A stretch of 41,248 nt of DNA, from positions 1-41,248 of the forward strand of contig JAJCXY010000099.1 in assembly GCA_029263215.1 (NCBI GenBank), written 5' to 3'. The notes beneath the pieces were generated by a model. The model ran no database searches and was not told the origin of the DNA. It saw only the letters and a list, made by a program, of their open reading frames with translations. Made by a program: the position numbers and the translations under genes. Numbering within the stretch: position 1 is the first letter of the stretch; every line of letters begins with the position of its first letter. Positions 29,850-38,388 of the stretch are shown piece after piece. Origin of the DNA: Acidimicrobiales bacterium (GTDB taxonomy: Bacteria; Actinomycetota; Acidimicrobiia; Acidimicrobiales; Aldehydirespiratoraceae).

Positions 29850-30764
29850 TCAGGGCATCGTCGTTGTGGTGGCCGCCAGCGCGGCCTCGCCGACTGTGAT
29901 GGTCACAACCGAGCCCACATCCACCTCTTCGAAGGCTCCAGGCATCTGGGCAATCACTCTTCCCACCTGAGCTGAACCGACTGGCACCGGCTCGAACACA
30001 GGCACCGGATCGAGGCCTGCGTTCCGAAGGGTCATGATCGCAGTGTCGGCGAAGAGTCCGTCGAGTTGGGGCACGATGACCTTGGGAACACCCGTCGAGA
30101 TGACGATGCGAACCTGGGCACCGGCGAGCACCAGAGCGTTGGCCGCGGGAGAGGTCCTGATGACATCACCCTCCCCGATCATGTCGTGTGGCTCCTCGGC
30201 GGGAGCTCCGACCACGCTGAACCCGGCGTCACGAAGAGCGTTGAGTGCTTCAACGACAGAAAGCCCCTCGACGTCGGGAACGGCCACAAGCTCAGGGCCC
30301 GCCGATATGACCAGCACGACCGGGCCGGCTTCCTCGACCTCGACGCCGGGCACGGGGTGGGTCCGAAGCACAGTGCCCTCGGGGAGTACCGATGCCTCTC
30401 GCTGGACCGAAGACAGCGGGTTGAGGCCCGCATCGATGAGAACCACAACGGCGTCGGCCTGCGAGAGCCCGGCCACGTCGGGGACAGCGATCAACAAGGG
30501 AGGGGGTGGTGTCACCGGGGTGGTCGAGGATGTGGTCGAGCCACCCTCGACGACTAGATCGGGCGCACCGGCAACGTCGGAACCCGAGTCGTCTCCGCCT
30601 ATCCAGATCGCAAAGCCGGCTATGAGCACCAGCAGTGCAGCTGCTGCCGCGAGGAGGGAGATGCGTCCCCGCGAGGACGTCTTCGCGCCCGCTGTCACCG
30701 CTGGACCCACACTCGATTCGACCTGATCGGCGTACCGGCGAAGCTGGTCTTCGAGTTCAGCCAT
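29850..30764 (-). CDS. PASTA-domain membrane protein, candidate anti-sigma or signalling partner
   Basis: This 304-residue protein has a short cytoplasmic N-terminus (1-34, MAELEDQLRRYADQVE...), one transmembrane helix (about 35-55), a Thr/Pro linker (about 75-92) and three extracellular PASTA repeats (about 93-155, 160-225 and 229-292). Each opens with a VPDVxGL-type motif (VPDVAGL, VPDVEGL, VPQLDGL). PASTA repeats bind muropeptide-type cell-wall fragments in Stk/PknB kinases, but no kinase domain is present here. Its start lies 8 nt inside the upstream sigma-factor gene, the position usually held by an anti-sigma factor. The TTTTMP tail is unusual. Confidence 0.85.
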   Translation of the reverse strand: MAELEDQLRRYADQVESSVGPAVTAGAKTSSRGRISLLAAAAALLVLIAGFAIWIGGDDSGSDVAGAPDLVVEGGSTTSSTTPVTPPPPLLIAVPDVAGLSQADAVVVLIDAGLNPLSSVQREASVLPEGTVLRTHPVPGVEVEEAGPVVLVISAGPELVAVPDVEGLSVVEALNALRDAGFSVVGAPAEEPHDMIGEGDVIRTSPAANALVLAGAQVRIVISTGVPKVIVPQLDGLFADTAIMTLRNAGLDPVPVFEPVPVGSAQVGRVIAQMPGAFEEVDVGSVVTITVGEAALAATTTTMP

Positions 30765-31215
30765 GTTCGGCCACCCCGAGGATCGCGGTGCGCAGTCGGG
30801 TCATTCCCCGAGTGATATGGGTGCCTACCGCACTGGCTGAGATGTCGAGCGCAGTCGCCACCTCTGCGTAGGTCCAGTCGCACGCGTGGACAAGCCAAAC
30901 GGTCTGACGCTGCATCGGCGATAGCGACGCGAGCGCCGGGACCAGAGCCGGCTCAACGTCGGGGATCGACGAAGCTTCGACCGGCGGAAGGTCGGGGACG
31001 CCACGGCGTCGACGGCCCGAGTTTACCGCGATTCGGTACAGATATCCGTGTGGGTTCTCCATGTTTGCAACACGCTCCCGGTGCTCCCAGGCCCAGGCAA
31101 GGGCCTCCCCGATGGCATCTGGAGCAGCATCCACGCCCACCGCGGCCGGTAGGGCTCGCCTGAGCCGAGCCGTTGCCTCCGCCGCAAACTCATCGAACTC
31201 CAAGTCCACCGTCAT
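30757..31215 (-). CDS. ECF-type RNA polymerase sigma factor
   Basis: This protein of about 152 residues has a region 2-like part (about 25-75, with IGEALAWAWEHRERVANMENPHGYLYRIAVN, in part) and a region 4 helix-turn-helix (about 100-145: LSPMQRQTVWLVHACDWTYAEVA, SAVGTHITRGMTRLR). It directs transcription of unknown targets and overlaps the PASTA protein by 8 nt, so the two are coupled. The start is ATG 31215 or GTG 31218. A GGGG stretch close upstream is a poor ribosome site, and no clear -10 box is seen. Confidence 0.87.
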   Translation of the reverse strand: MTVDLEFDEFAAEATARLRRALPAAVGVDAAPDAIGEALAWAWEHRERVANMENPHGYLYRIAVNSGRRRRGVPDLPPVEASSIPDVEPALVPALASLSPMQRQTVWLVHACDWTYAEVATALDISASAVGTHITRGMTRLRTAILGVAEHG

Positions 31216-31347
31216 CACCCCTTAGAGCACTGAATGCCCCGACCGCGCCACAGCCGACCACACAACTTCTCCCACCACCGACGTGTCATCACAGGAGGCT
31301 ATTCGAGCCGGCGACCCTACGAATTCACGTTGGGGGGTGCTGCCACT

Positions 31348-31353
31348 TAGCAT
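31348..31353 (+). promoter_or_regulatory. -10 box for leaderless CocE-type hydrolase
   Basis: TAGCAT, exactly six bases, then the ATG at 31360. Confidence 0.55.
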
Positions 31354-31359
31354 CCGCTC

Positions 31360-33696
31360 ATGCGGTTCCCCCTTTTCGCCTCCCTGCTCATCGCAACCCT
31401 GATCGCGGCGTCGTGTAGCGGCGACAGCGACCCGTCCGACTCGGCGGCCGACACTCAGTCCGACGATCCGGCCGAGCCTGACGACGTCGACGTGCCCGAG
31501 CCGGATCCCGACCCTGAACCCGAACCCGAACCCGACAGCGACGCCACCACTGTGGCCACGTTCAATACCCGGGCCAGCGGGGGCCAGGTGATGATCACAG
31601 GAGCGGATGCCGGATCGACGGTGGAGCTGCGGTCCGACACCGGCGCGAGCATCCAGAGCGCCGAGGTCGACGACCTCGGCAACCTCATCTTTCGTCGAGT
31701 GGCGCCAGCTGCCGGATATGTCGTGGCCGATATCTCCGCCGATCCCGTCGCGGTGAGCGAGCCATTCGACCTGGCCGCCGACGACGAACATCCCGACGCC
31801 GAGTTCTACGAGAGCCAGACCCTGGCGGAGGGCCTCAACTACATCGAGATGCGCGACGGCACGACCCTCGCCGCAACCGTGCGCTTCCCCGACGGCGCCG
31901 GCGATGGGCCGTTTCCCACGGTGGTGGAGTACTCCGGCTACGACCCCGCCGACCCCGACGAGGAAGAACCCACGATCGGCATCTACCGCCAGCTCGGCTA
32001 TGCCACCGTCGGTGTGAACATGAGGGGATCGGGCTGCTCCGGTGGTGCCTTCAGCTTCTTCGACCCGGTCCAGTCGATCGACGGCTACGACGTGATCGAG
32101 GCCGTCGCCGCCCAGGATTGGGTGGAGTTCGGCCACGTGGGGATGGTGGGCATCTCCTACTCGGGGATCTCCCAGCTCTTCGTGGCGGCCACCCAACCTC
32201 CGAATCTCGCCGCGATCACCGCCATCTCGGTGATCGAGGACACCTACCGATCCACCCTCTACCCCGGTGGGATCTACAACAACGGCTTCGCCAAATCGTG
32301 GGCCGACAGCCGACAGGGCAGCAACGAGGCCTACGGCCAGGAGTGGGTCGAGCGTGAGGTGGCCGATGGCGACGCCAGCTGCGACGCCAACCAGCTCCTG
32401 CGGAGTCAGAACAACGATCTCGACCAGCTCAGTGCCGACAATCGCTTCTACGACCCGTCGTTCATGGATGCGCTGTCGCCTCGTACCTTCATCGACCGGA
32501 TCGATGTGCCAGTCTTCCTCGCCGGCGCTTGGCAGGACGAGCAGACCGGTGGACGGTTCGCCACGATGCTCGACAATTTCACCAACGCCCCGGTGTTGAA
32601 GGTCCAGCTCTACAACGGTGCCCACGCCGACTCGCTCGGCCCCGAGAGCCTGTTCAGTGCGGTCGAGTTCCTCGACGTCTATGTGGCTCGCCGCACCCCC
32701 ATCCTCAGCCCATTCATGCGACTGGGTGCCTCCCTGCTCTATGGCGCGGTGTTCGGCACCGAAGGGCTGACGATCCCCGAAGACCGCTTCACCTCTTTGG
32801 AAGAAGCGAAGGAGGTGATCGAGTCGGAACTCCCGGTCCGGATCCTGCTGGAGATGGGCTCTAACCCCGATGCCTTGGGCGGCCCTGCGCCTCGCACCGA
32901 ACTGGCGGTCGCCTCGTGGCCACCGCCCGCAGCCGTCGCCACCACCTTCCTCCTTGGAGCTGGTGGATCGTTGAGTGATTCCGGAGTCGCGGCCGCGGGA
33001 TTCGAGAGCTTCATCGTCAACGAGGCCCGCAGCCAGGAGCTCACCAAGACCGCCGATGAAACGGCCGACGGAGAACGAGACGCCAACGAGTTCGACAACC
33101 TCGCGTGGAGCGCCCTCGCCGACACCGAAGCACTCGTCTACGACACCGAACGCTTCGACGAAGACGTGCTCCTGGCCGGCTCCGGTTCGGTGAAGCTCTG
33201 GCTTGCGGCCGATCACGACGACGCCGACCTCCAGGTAACGATCAGCGAGATTCGACCTGACGGACAGGAGATGTACGTGCAATCGGGCTGGCTGCGTGCC
33301 TCGCACCGGGCGAGCGACACCGGCGCAGTCGACCCCGACGAGATCCACACCCATCTCGAGGCCGACTTCACCCCTCTGCCGCCCGGAGAGTTCACCGAAG
33401 TCGATGTGGAGATCTTCCCCGCGGCCCACATCTTCCGAGCCGGCTCACGACTGCGCCTCACCGTCGACAGCCCCGGCGCAACCCGCAACCTCTGGGCGTT
33501 CGATGTCGTGGCGGCCGACGGCGGCGACATCATCCTCAGCCTCGGCGACGACACGCCGTCGGCCGTCACGCTCCCGCTCATGACCGGACTCGGAGCCGAT
33601 GTGATCGCCCCCGGATTGCCCACCTGCGGAGCTACCCGCTCCCAGCCCTGCCGTCCTGCAGCAGACTGGGTCAACCAGAACGCGGCGCTGGGTTGA
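31360..33696 (+). CDS. CocE/NonD-family serine hydrolase lipoprotein
   Basis: This 778-residue secreted lipoprotein has the signal peptide lipobox LIAASCSG (Cys19) and an acidic Asp/Pro/Glu linker (about 24-60) with a PDPDPEPEPEPD run. The X-Pro dipeptidyl-peptidase S15 / CocE alpha/beta-hydrolase domain has nucleophile Ser266 in GISYSG, an acid near AWQDEQTGG and His in NGAHAD. A C-terminal jelly-roll domain (about 570-750) has EDVLLAGSGSVKLWLAAD and the final GSRLRLTVDSPGATRN. Members cleave esters or Xaa-Pro peptides. Surface anchoring suggests degradation of external substrates; the natural one is unknown. Confidence 0.9.
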   Translation: MRFPLFASLLIATLIAASCSGDSDPSDSAADTQSDDPAEPDDVDVPEPDPDPEPEPEPDSDATTVATFNTRASGGQVMITGADAGSTVELRSDTGASIQSAEVDDLGNLIFRRVAPAAGYVVADISADPVAVSEPFDLAADDEHPDAEFYESQTLAEGLNYIEMRDGTTLAATVRFPDGAGDGPFPTVVEYSGYDPADPDEEEPTIGIYRQLGYATVGVNMRGSGCSGGAFSFFDPVQSIDGYDVIEAVAAQDWVEFGHVGMVGISYSGISQLFVAATQPPNLAAITAISVIEDTYRSTLYPGGIYNNGFAKSWADSRQGSNEAYGQEWVEREVADGDASCDANQLLRSQNNDLDQLSADNRFYDPSFMDALSPRTFIDRIDVPVFLAGAWQDEQTGGRFATMLDNFTNAPVLKVQLYNGAHADSLGPESLFSAVEFLDVYVARRTPILSPFMRLGASLLYGAVFGTEGLTIPEDRFTSLEEAKEVIESELPVRILLEMGSNPDALGGPAPRTELAVASWPPPAAVATTFLLGAGGSLSDSGVAAAGFESFIVNEARSQELTKTADETADGERDANEFDNLAWSALADTEALVYDTERFDEDVLLAGSGSVKLWLAADHDDADLQVTISEIRPDGQEMYVQSGWLRASHRASDTGAVDPDEIHTHLEADFTPLPPGEFTEVDVEIFPAAHIFRAGSRLRLTVDSPGATRNLWAFDVVAADGGDIILSLGDDTPSAVTLPLMTGLGADVIAPGLPTCGATRSQPCRPAADWVNQNAALG

Positions 33697-33753
33697 CCTG
33701 AAGCGGAAGCGACACACCCGCATCGCATCGCGGGTCAGAGCCGGTAGAAACCG

Positions 33754-34413
33754 GTGGTGGCGTATGCAGGCAAGTCGGTCAACTCGATGCCGGTGCCACG
33801 CGCCTACGCGATCTGGGGTTGGGTGTTTCGCCTCGTCGGTCGTGTTCTCAGCCGGGCCACGTCGGAGCCCTTGCCCGACCTCGGCGGACGCCCCACGATC
33901 CTCGTCGCCAATCACACCAGCCTGGCCGACGTCTTCTTCTCGGTCGCCATGCTGGCCAATTGGAGTTACCCGGCGCGCTGCCTCGTTCGGGAAACCTATT
34001 TCCGAGGCCGCCTCATGGGTGGCTGGCTCCGATCGATCGGCTTCATCGCGGCGGGCGGAGGCGATTCCGATGCCACCACCGAGGCCGTTGCTGCGCTCAA
34101 GGCGGGCACACCGGTGGCGGCGATGCCCGAGGGGCAAATCATTCCTCCCGACCGCCGACAGGCCGACGGCATGGGCGAGTTCCGTGGCGGGTTCATCGAC
34201 ATCGCCCGCAAGGCCGATGCCCAGGTCCTACCCGTCGCCCTGGTGCGATCAGAAGAGGTCTGGGGGAGCCGATCCAAGCTGCCCCGACTCCCGCTCACGC
34301 GGCCCCGAGTGACCCTCGGGGTCGGCACCCCGGTCGAGGTCGCCGACCGTGACGACACAGAGATAGAGGCCGAGGTGAGGGCCCAGATGGCGGAGATCAT
34401 CGCCCGCCTCTAG
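33754..34413 (+). CDS. 1-acyl-sn-glycerol-3-phosphate acyltransferase family (PlsC-like)
   Basis: This 219-residue membrane-associated acyltransferase has the catalytic HX4D motif NHTSLAD (His54, Asp59), the substrate-binding PEG motif (125-127, AAMPEGQ) and FRGGFIDIARKADAQVLPVAL. It should acylate lysophosphatidic acid or a related acceptor in phospholipid synthesis. GTG 33754 or GTG 33757 is used; a TAGAAA box ends at 33750, and the hairpin ACCCGC/GCGGGT (33716-33735) upstream may end the preceding gene. An alpha/beta hydrolase follows 11 nt later. Confidence 0.88.
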   Translation: MVAYAGKSVNSMPVPRAYAIWGWVFRLVGRVLSRATSEPLPDLGGRPTILVANHTSLADVFFSVAMLANWSYPARCLVRETYFRGRLMGGWLRSIGFIAAGGGDSDATTEAVAALKAGTPVAAMPEGQIIPPDRRQADGMGEFRGGFIDIARKADAQVLPVALVRSEEVWGSRSKLPRLPLTRPRVTLGVGTPVEVADRDDTEIEAEVRAQMAEIIARL

Positions 34414-34424
34414 GTTCCCGAGCC

Positions 34425-35126
34425 ATGGCCAATACATCCACACCGGTCGTATTCCTGCACGGCTTCGCCACCTCCACCGAACGCACCTGGCGCGAGCCCG
34501 GTTGGTTCGACCTGGTCACCGAAGGCGGGCGTCGCCCGGTGGGCATCGATCTGCTCGGTCACGGCACCGCGCGCAAGCCCCACGAACCGGAGGCCTACTC
34601 CGCGCTCACCGACCTGGTGATCGACAAGCTGCCGCTAGCGGCCGACGGGTCCGCAATCCGCCAGATCGACGTGGTCGGATACTCCCTCGGAGCCCGCACC
34701 GCTCTCGACATCGCGATCCGCCACCCCGACCTCATCCGCAGACTCGTGCTTGGTGGCGTCGGCGAGAACCTCGTGAGCGGGATGGGACGACCCGGGTCTG
34801 TCGACGGCCATCCCGACAACGTCGCCTACCGCTTCGAGGGCCTGATCTCGTCGGCCGACAACGACCCGGAAGCGCTCGCCGCGTTGTCGACCTGGATGGC
34901 CGAGAACACCCAGTCGTTCACCGCCGAACAACTCGCCGAGGTGAAGTCGCGCTGCCTGCTGGTCATCGGCGACGAGGACTTCGTCGGTCGCCCCGAGCCA
35001 CTCGCCGAACTACTCGCCAGCGCCGACACCATCGTGTTGCCCGGCGTCGACCATTTCTCGCTACCGAAACAGTTCCCCTTCATCGACGCCGCCCTGGAGT
35101 TCCTCGACGCGGTTCCCCAGTGGTGA
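34425..35126 (+). CDS. Alpha/beta-fold hydrolase
   Basis: This 233-residue hydrolase has an oxyanion motif VFLHGF (9-14), nucleophile Ser87 in VVGYSLGA, a likely acid Asp in VIGDEDFVG (about 187) and catalytic His in GVDHFSLP (about 213). The substrate is unknown; the size fits the MenH / esterase / haloperoxidase-like group. A TAGGTT box at 34411-34416 overlaps the stop codon of the acyltransferase and lies 8 nt before the ATG, so it may have its own promoter within the gene pair. Confidence 0.87.
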   Translation: MANTSTPVVFLHGFATSTERTWREPGWFDLVTEGGRRPVGIDLLGHGTARKPHEPEAYSALTDLVIDKLPLAADGSAIRQIDVVGYSLGARTALDIAIRHPDLIRRLVLGGVGENLVSGMGRPGSVDGHPDNVAYRFEGLISSADNDPEALAALSTWMAENTQSFTAEQLAEVKSRCLLVIGDEDFVGRPEPLAELLASADTIVLPGVDHFSLPKQFPFIDAALEFLDAVPQW

Positions 35127-35230
35127 TGGCTCACACATCCACCAGAGCCATCGCCGCCATCGGTACCGTCGACACATATCCATAGGCGGGCCTCCCCCGG
35201 CGCCAACCACACGACAGGGGCTCTGTTGTG

Positions 35231-36154
35231 ATGACGAGACCAGGACTTCCAGCAGGTGCGACCCGGTATCTGTTGGCTGCGATGCTGCTTCTCGCTGCTG
35301 GCTGTGGAACCAGCTCCGACGGCAGCTCCGACGACGCGGCCACCGACGACGACGCGGCCGCCACCGACGATATCGAACCATCACCCACATCCACGACGAC
35401 AACGGCAGCCCCAACAACGTCCACCACAACAACGTCCACCACTTCCTCCACCACCACAACCACCACCGAGCCACCCGACACCGAACCACCGGCCGCGCCC
35501 ACCAACGTGAGCTGTATTCCGGGAGCCGGCAGCGGAGAACTCACGGTGGAATGGGATGCGCCAGCCGAGATCGACGGTGAGATCGAAGTTGCCGGCTACT
35601 GGGTCTATGTCGCGTCCATCGGCAGCGGACTCGAACGGGTCGAGCGAGTGGTGTTGAGCGACGCCGAGACGATCGATACGACGAGCGACCGATGGAGCGC
35701 GACGGTCTACCCGATCCCGGTTTCGGGTTCGATCGACGTCGCTGTTACCGCGCTCGACGCTGCCGACAACGAGTCGGGCTGGTATCCCATCGACGCGTAC
35801 TACCTCGCCGGGACTCCTTCATGTCACACCGGTCCTCCCACTGCACCCACAGTGGTCGGGATCTACCGAGCCGCTGGTAGCGGTGAGATAGACGTCATCG
35901 TCTCACCGCCCGCTCCCGACGTGGTCGAGTATCGCATCTCGGCAGATATCGACGGCGCAGGCATGGCCCCCCTCGACGTGACCATCGTGGGGCCGAGCAG
36001 CATCTCGCCTCCCAACACCCGGGTCACTGCGACATTCACCAACTGGTCAGTGCCGGTCGTCTACCGGGTGGTGGCCATCGACGCCCACGGCCACGTATCG
36101 GCCCCGACTGATCGGTCGTGCCCGCCGATACCGGGTATCTCCGACAGCTGCTGA
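35231..36154 (+). CDS. Lipoprotein with Thr-rich stalk and two fibronectin-III-like modules
   Basis: This protein of about 307 residues has a signal peptide with the lipobox LLLAAGCG, an Asp/Ala-rich stretch, a Ser/Thr stalk (about 50-83, nearly all T/S/P/A) and two beta-rich modules. The first (about 88-195) begins PPAAPTNVSC and contains GELTVEWDAPAEI and VAVTALDAADNES, as in FN3 domains. The second (about 205-300) has VVGIYRAAGSGEIDVIVSPP and VYRVVAIDAHGHVSAPTD. Cysteines pair at module ends. It is likely a surface adhesion or binding protein. GTG 35228 is an alternative start. Confidence 0.78.
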   Translation: MTRPGLPAGATRYLLAAMLLLAAGCGTSSDGSSDDAATDDDAAATDDIEPSPTSTTTTAAPTTSTTTTSTTSSTTTTTTEPPDTEPPAAPTNVSCIPGAGSGELTVEWDAPAEIDGEIEVAGYWVYVASIGSGLERVERVVLSDAETIDTTSDRWSATVYPIPVSGSIDVAVTALDAADNESGWYPIDAYYLAGTPSCHTGPPTAPTVVGIYRAAGSGEIDVIVSPPAPDVVEYRISADIDGAGMAPLDVTIVGPSSISPPNTRVTATFTNWSVPVVYRVVAIDAHGHVSAPTDRSCPPIPGISDSC

Positions 36155-36214
36155 CGAGGCCACCCGAAGCTCGTCGACTCAGGCCCGCACGGTGCCCTCG
36201 CCCTCCGCGCCCCG

Positions 36215-36220
36215 TAGCAT
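36215..36220 (+). promoter_or_regulatory. -10 box for tRNA-Lys
   Basis: TAGCAT, six bases, then the first base of the mature tRNA at 36227, so no 5' leader is expected. Confidence 0.5.
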
Positions 36221-36226
36221 CGTGCC

Positions 36227-36299
36227 GGGCCGCTAGCTCATCGGGTAGAGCAGGAGACTTTTAATCTCAAGGTGCCGGGTTCGAGCCCCGGGCGGCCTA
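36227..36299 (+). tRNA. tRNA-Lys(TTT)
   Basis: GGGCCGC (36227-36233) pairs with GCGGCCT (36292-36298) with one G-U at the end. The D-stem GCTC, anticodon loop CTTTTAA (anticodon TTT) and T-loop GGTTCGAGCCC are all normal. CCA is not encoded. An integrase gene follows 120 nt downstream. Confidence 0.96.
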
Positions 36300-36363
36300 C
36301 AGATAAAACCCCAGGTCAGAGCATCTTTTCATCAAGCCAGCTTCTGTTGAATGCCTCGAAAAT

Positions 36364-36391
36364 GTGTGTCATGACACCCCTGATGACACAC
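36364..36391. repeat. Inverted repeat upstream of the integrase
   Basis: GTGTGTCAT (36364-36372) is perfectly mirrored by ATGACACAC (36383-36391) around a 10-nt centre. It lies between the tRNA and the integrase -10 box, so it may be an arm-type integrase/excisionase site or an operator. Confidence 0.55.
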
Positions 36392-36407
36392 CGTCACCGG
36401 CTGCGGG

Positions 36408-36413
36408 TACCCT
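36408..36413 (+). promoter_or_regulatory. -10 box for leaderless integrase mRNA
   Basis: TACCCT, exactly six bases, then the ATG at 36420. Confidence 0.55.
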
Positions 36414-36419
36414 CCGGGC

Positions 36420-37562
36420 ATGTCTCGGCGGGGAACAATCACCAAATACGACGACGATCAGGGCCGCACCAGGTGGCGGTTCCGGGTCGATCTCGCCGGC
36501 GGCAGAGGCGAGCGACGACAGGCAAAACGCCAGGGGTTCAAGACCCGCACCGCCGCCGCTGATGCGATGAAGATCCTGCTCGCTCACCACCAGGGCGTGA
36601 CCGTCCGCACCGACGACACCCTCGCCGAGTACCTCGAGCGGTGGGCCGGCCAGCGCCGTGACGTCGACCAGATCCGGGCATCGACCGCCGCCTCGTACCT
36701 GGCGAAGATCCGGTATGTGAAGGACCGCCGACCGGAGCTACGCCTTACCGATGTCCGGCCGGCCGATCTGACCGGCCTGTATGTGGAGATGCGCCGCGAC
36801 GGTCTCGGGCCTCGAACGGTCCGGTACCTGCACACAATCATCCGCAAGGCTCTCGCCGACGCCACCGGACAGGGCCTGCTCGGCACCAACCCGGCCGATG
36901 CCGCCATGCCGCCATCGGCTAAAGCCGCCGCAGCCGCCGAACGGACCATCTGGACTGCCGAGGAGGGGCGAGCGTTTCTTGCCTGGGACCGGCTCCCCGA
37001 CAACCGCCGGGCCTGTTGGCTTCTGATCCTGAACGCCGGGCTGCGCCGCGGCGAGCTGGCCGGCCTTGAGTGGGGCGACATCGATGGCGACACGATCCGG
37101 ATCGACCGCACCCGCTCGATGATCAACGGCGAGCTCGTCGAGACTCCCCCAAAGTCCGACCGGTCACGCCGCACCGTCGTCCTCTCCCCCGACACGGTGG
37201 TCGCGGTGAAGTCATGGAAGATCCGCCAGGCCGAGAAGTACCTGCGGGTCGGGCTCGGCGGCGGAGCGAGCCACTACGCCACCAACGCGAAACTCCGACC
37301 GTTCCCACCCGACGACCTCTCACACCGATGGAAAGCCGACGCAGACGCTGCGGTTGAGGCCAACGTCGTGTCCTCCTACATGTCTCTGCACGACGGCCGC
37401 CACTGGCACGCAACCCAGCTCGTCGCCAATGGCACCGACATGCGCACCATCGCCGACCGCCTCGGCCACGCCGACCCCGGTTTCACACTCCGCACCTACG
37501 GCCACTCCGACCTCGACCGGCAACGGAGTGCCGTGGCTAAGCTCGACGCTGCTGTACTCTGA
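36420..37562 (+). CDS. int: Tyrosine recombinase / integrase
   Basis: This 380-residue phage-type integrase has an arm-binding domain at the N-terminus (about 1-55, TRWRFRVDLAGG and KTRTAAADAM) and a SAM-like core-binding domain (about 65-155). The catalytic domain (about 175-375) carries the full set: Arg209 in NAGLRRGELAGLEW, Lys245 in PPKSDRSRRTV, His324 and Arg327 in LHDGRHWHA, His350 in DRLGHADP and nucleophile Tyr360 in RTYGHSD. All residues are intact, so it should be active. Its place next to tRNA-Lys suggests that tRNA's 3' end as the attachment site. No excisionase gene is recognised. Confidence 0.94.
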   Translation: MSRRGTITKYDDDQGRTRWRFRVDLAGGRGERRQAKRQGFKTRTAAADAMKILLAHHQGVTVRTDDTLAEYLERWAGQRRDVDQIRASTAASYLAKIRYVKDRRPELRLTDVRPADLTGLYVEMRRDGLGPRTVRYLHTIIRKALADATGQGLLGTNPADAAMPPSAKAAAAAERTIWTAEEGRAFLAWDRLPDNRRACWLLILNAGLRRGELAGLEWGDIDGDTIRIDRTRSMINGELVETPPKSDRSRRTVVLSPDTVVAVKSWKIRQAEKYLRVGLGGGASHYATNAKLRPFPPDDLSHRWKADADAAVEANVVSSYMSLHDGRHWHATQLVANGTDMRTIADRLGHADPGFTLRTYGHSDLDRQRSAVAKLDAAVL

Positions 37563-37838
37563 GGGTCCGGCGCATCCGGCGGCGCCCGATCCTTTCAAGA
37601 TCCGCGCAGGGTGTACCTTCGATGAGTAAGCGGTCCGCCGGCGACGACGGCTGCGGCCGCCGTGTCGAGTTCGGCCGAGGACCCGTCAGCTAGCAGCCTG
37701 TTCTAACCGATAACCGGCGGCATCTACGGCGCGGCGCCGCAGCCATCGCCCACCGTGATTTCCGTTATTGGGCTGAGCCTTCCCGAGGCTCGGATCGGGC
37801 TATCTGTGTTAGACCACGTAGCCCGCATCGAGGATCGG
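37563..37838. other. Intergenic stretch after the integrase
   Basis: About 275 bp between the integrase and a convergent small gene. It is GC-rich with a few short inverted pieces (for example GGCGC...GCGCC near 37570-37590). I see no convincing gene or clear terminator. Confidence 0.4.
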
Positions 37839-38120
37839 TCAAGGGTTGCCGCATCGTTCGAGAATGCTGATCCCGAGGTCATCGTTTTCCCAGGCAACTG
37901 TGCCGTCGGGCACGGTTCCGTATTTGATCACGACACCGCCGGGCAGGTCGCTCTTGAACGACACCGGGTGATCGTGTCGATCACCGATGATCGTTCGACG
38001 CTCGAACCCACGTCCGCGAAGATCTTCTTGCTGGATGGCGGTAAGGCCACCCTCGATCATCGGCGCTTCGTTCCACAGGTTCTCGAACCTTGCGCTGCGA
38101 ATCGCACTATCGCGATTCAT
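37839..38120 (-). CDS. Small protein of unknown function in the island
   Basis: This 93-residue soluble protein has no signal or membrane segment; no family is recognised. Support for it being real: an AAGGAG ribosome site 7 nt before the ATG, a possible promoter upstream (TTGCTG-17-TAAGAC), and a protein-like composition with a hydrophobic core pattern in PGGVVIKYGTVPDGTVAWENDDLG. The last third could be a small beta-rich domain. It overlaps a longer plus-strand open frame that has no start signals and a poor composition, so the minus strand is preferred. Confidence 0.6.
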   Translation of the reverse strand: MNRDSAIRSARFENLWNEAPMIEGGLTAIQQEDLRGRGFERRTIIGDRHDHPVSFKSDLPGGVVIKYGTVPDGTVAWENDDLGISILERCGNP

Positions 38121-38159
38121 ATCCCAACTCCTTTTCGGAGGCTGAGCGCATTCTCCCAG

Positions 38160-38188
38160 GTCTTAGTGCTGCGGCTACAGTCCAGCAA
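38160..38188 (-). promoter_or_regulatory. Candidate promoter of the small island gene
   Basis: On the minus strand, TTGCTG (38188-38183) and TAAGAC (38165-38160) are 17 bp apart. A start near 38153 would give a leader of about 33 nt containing AAGGAG. Confidence 0.35.
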
Positions 38189-38353
38189 GAATCGTGCTCA
38201 CCGAGCGCCCTCCCGTAGTCGCCGTTCCGGCAGCACTAGCGCAACGAACACACCACAGCCTGAGGACATCCCCCCGATTCGCCGCGGCCAACATGCGTCG
38301 GTACCATCACCGACCAGTGTTCTCGACCCCACCGCAATGGGAGAGAACATCAG

Positions 38354-38388
38354 ATCGTCCCTCGCCCCCCACCAGGGCGAGGGACGAT
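38354..38388 (-). terminator. Strong hairpin, probable terminator of the GGDEF-EAL gene
   Basis: ATCGTCCCTCGCCC (38354-38367) pairs perfectly with GGGCGAGGGACGAT (38375-38388), a 14-bp stem and 7-nt loop. It lies about 90 nt past the stop of the minus-strand gene. There is no T-run, so factor-independent termination is uncertain. Confidence 0.5.

Noticed and set aside
31222..33429. 735-codon minus-strand open frame
   Set aside because: Antisense shadow of the CocE-type hydrolase, whose lipobox, catalytic motifs and promoter are clear.
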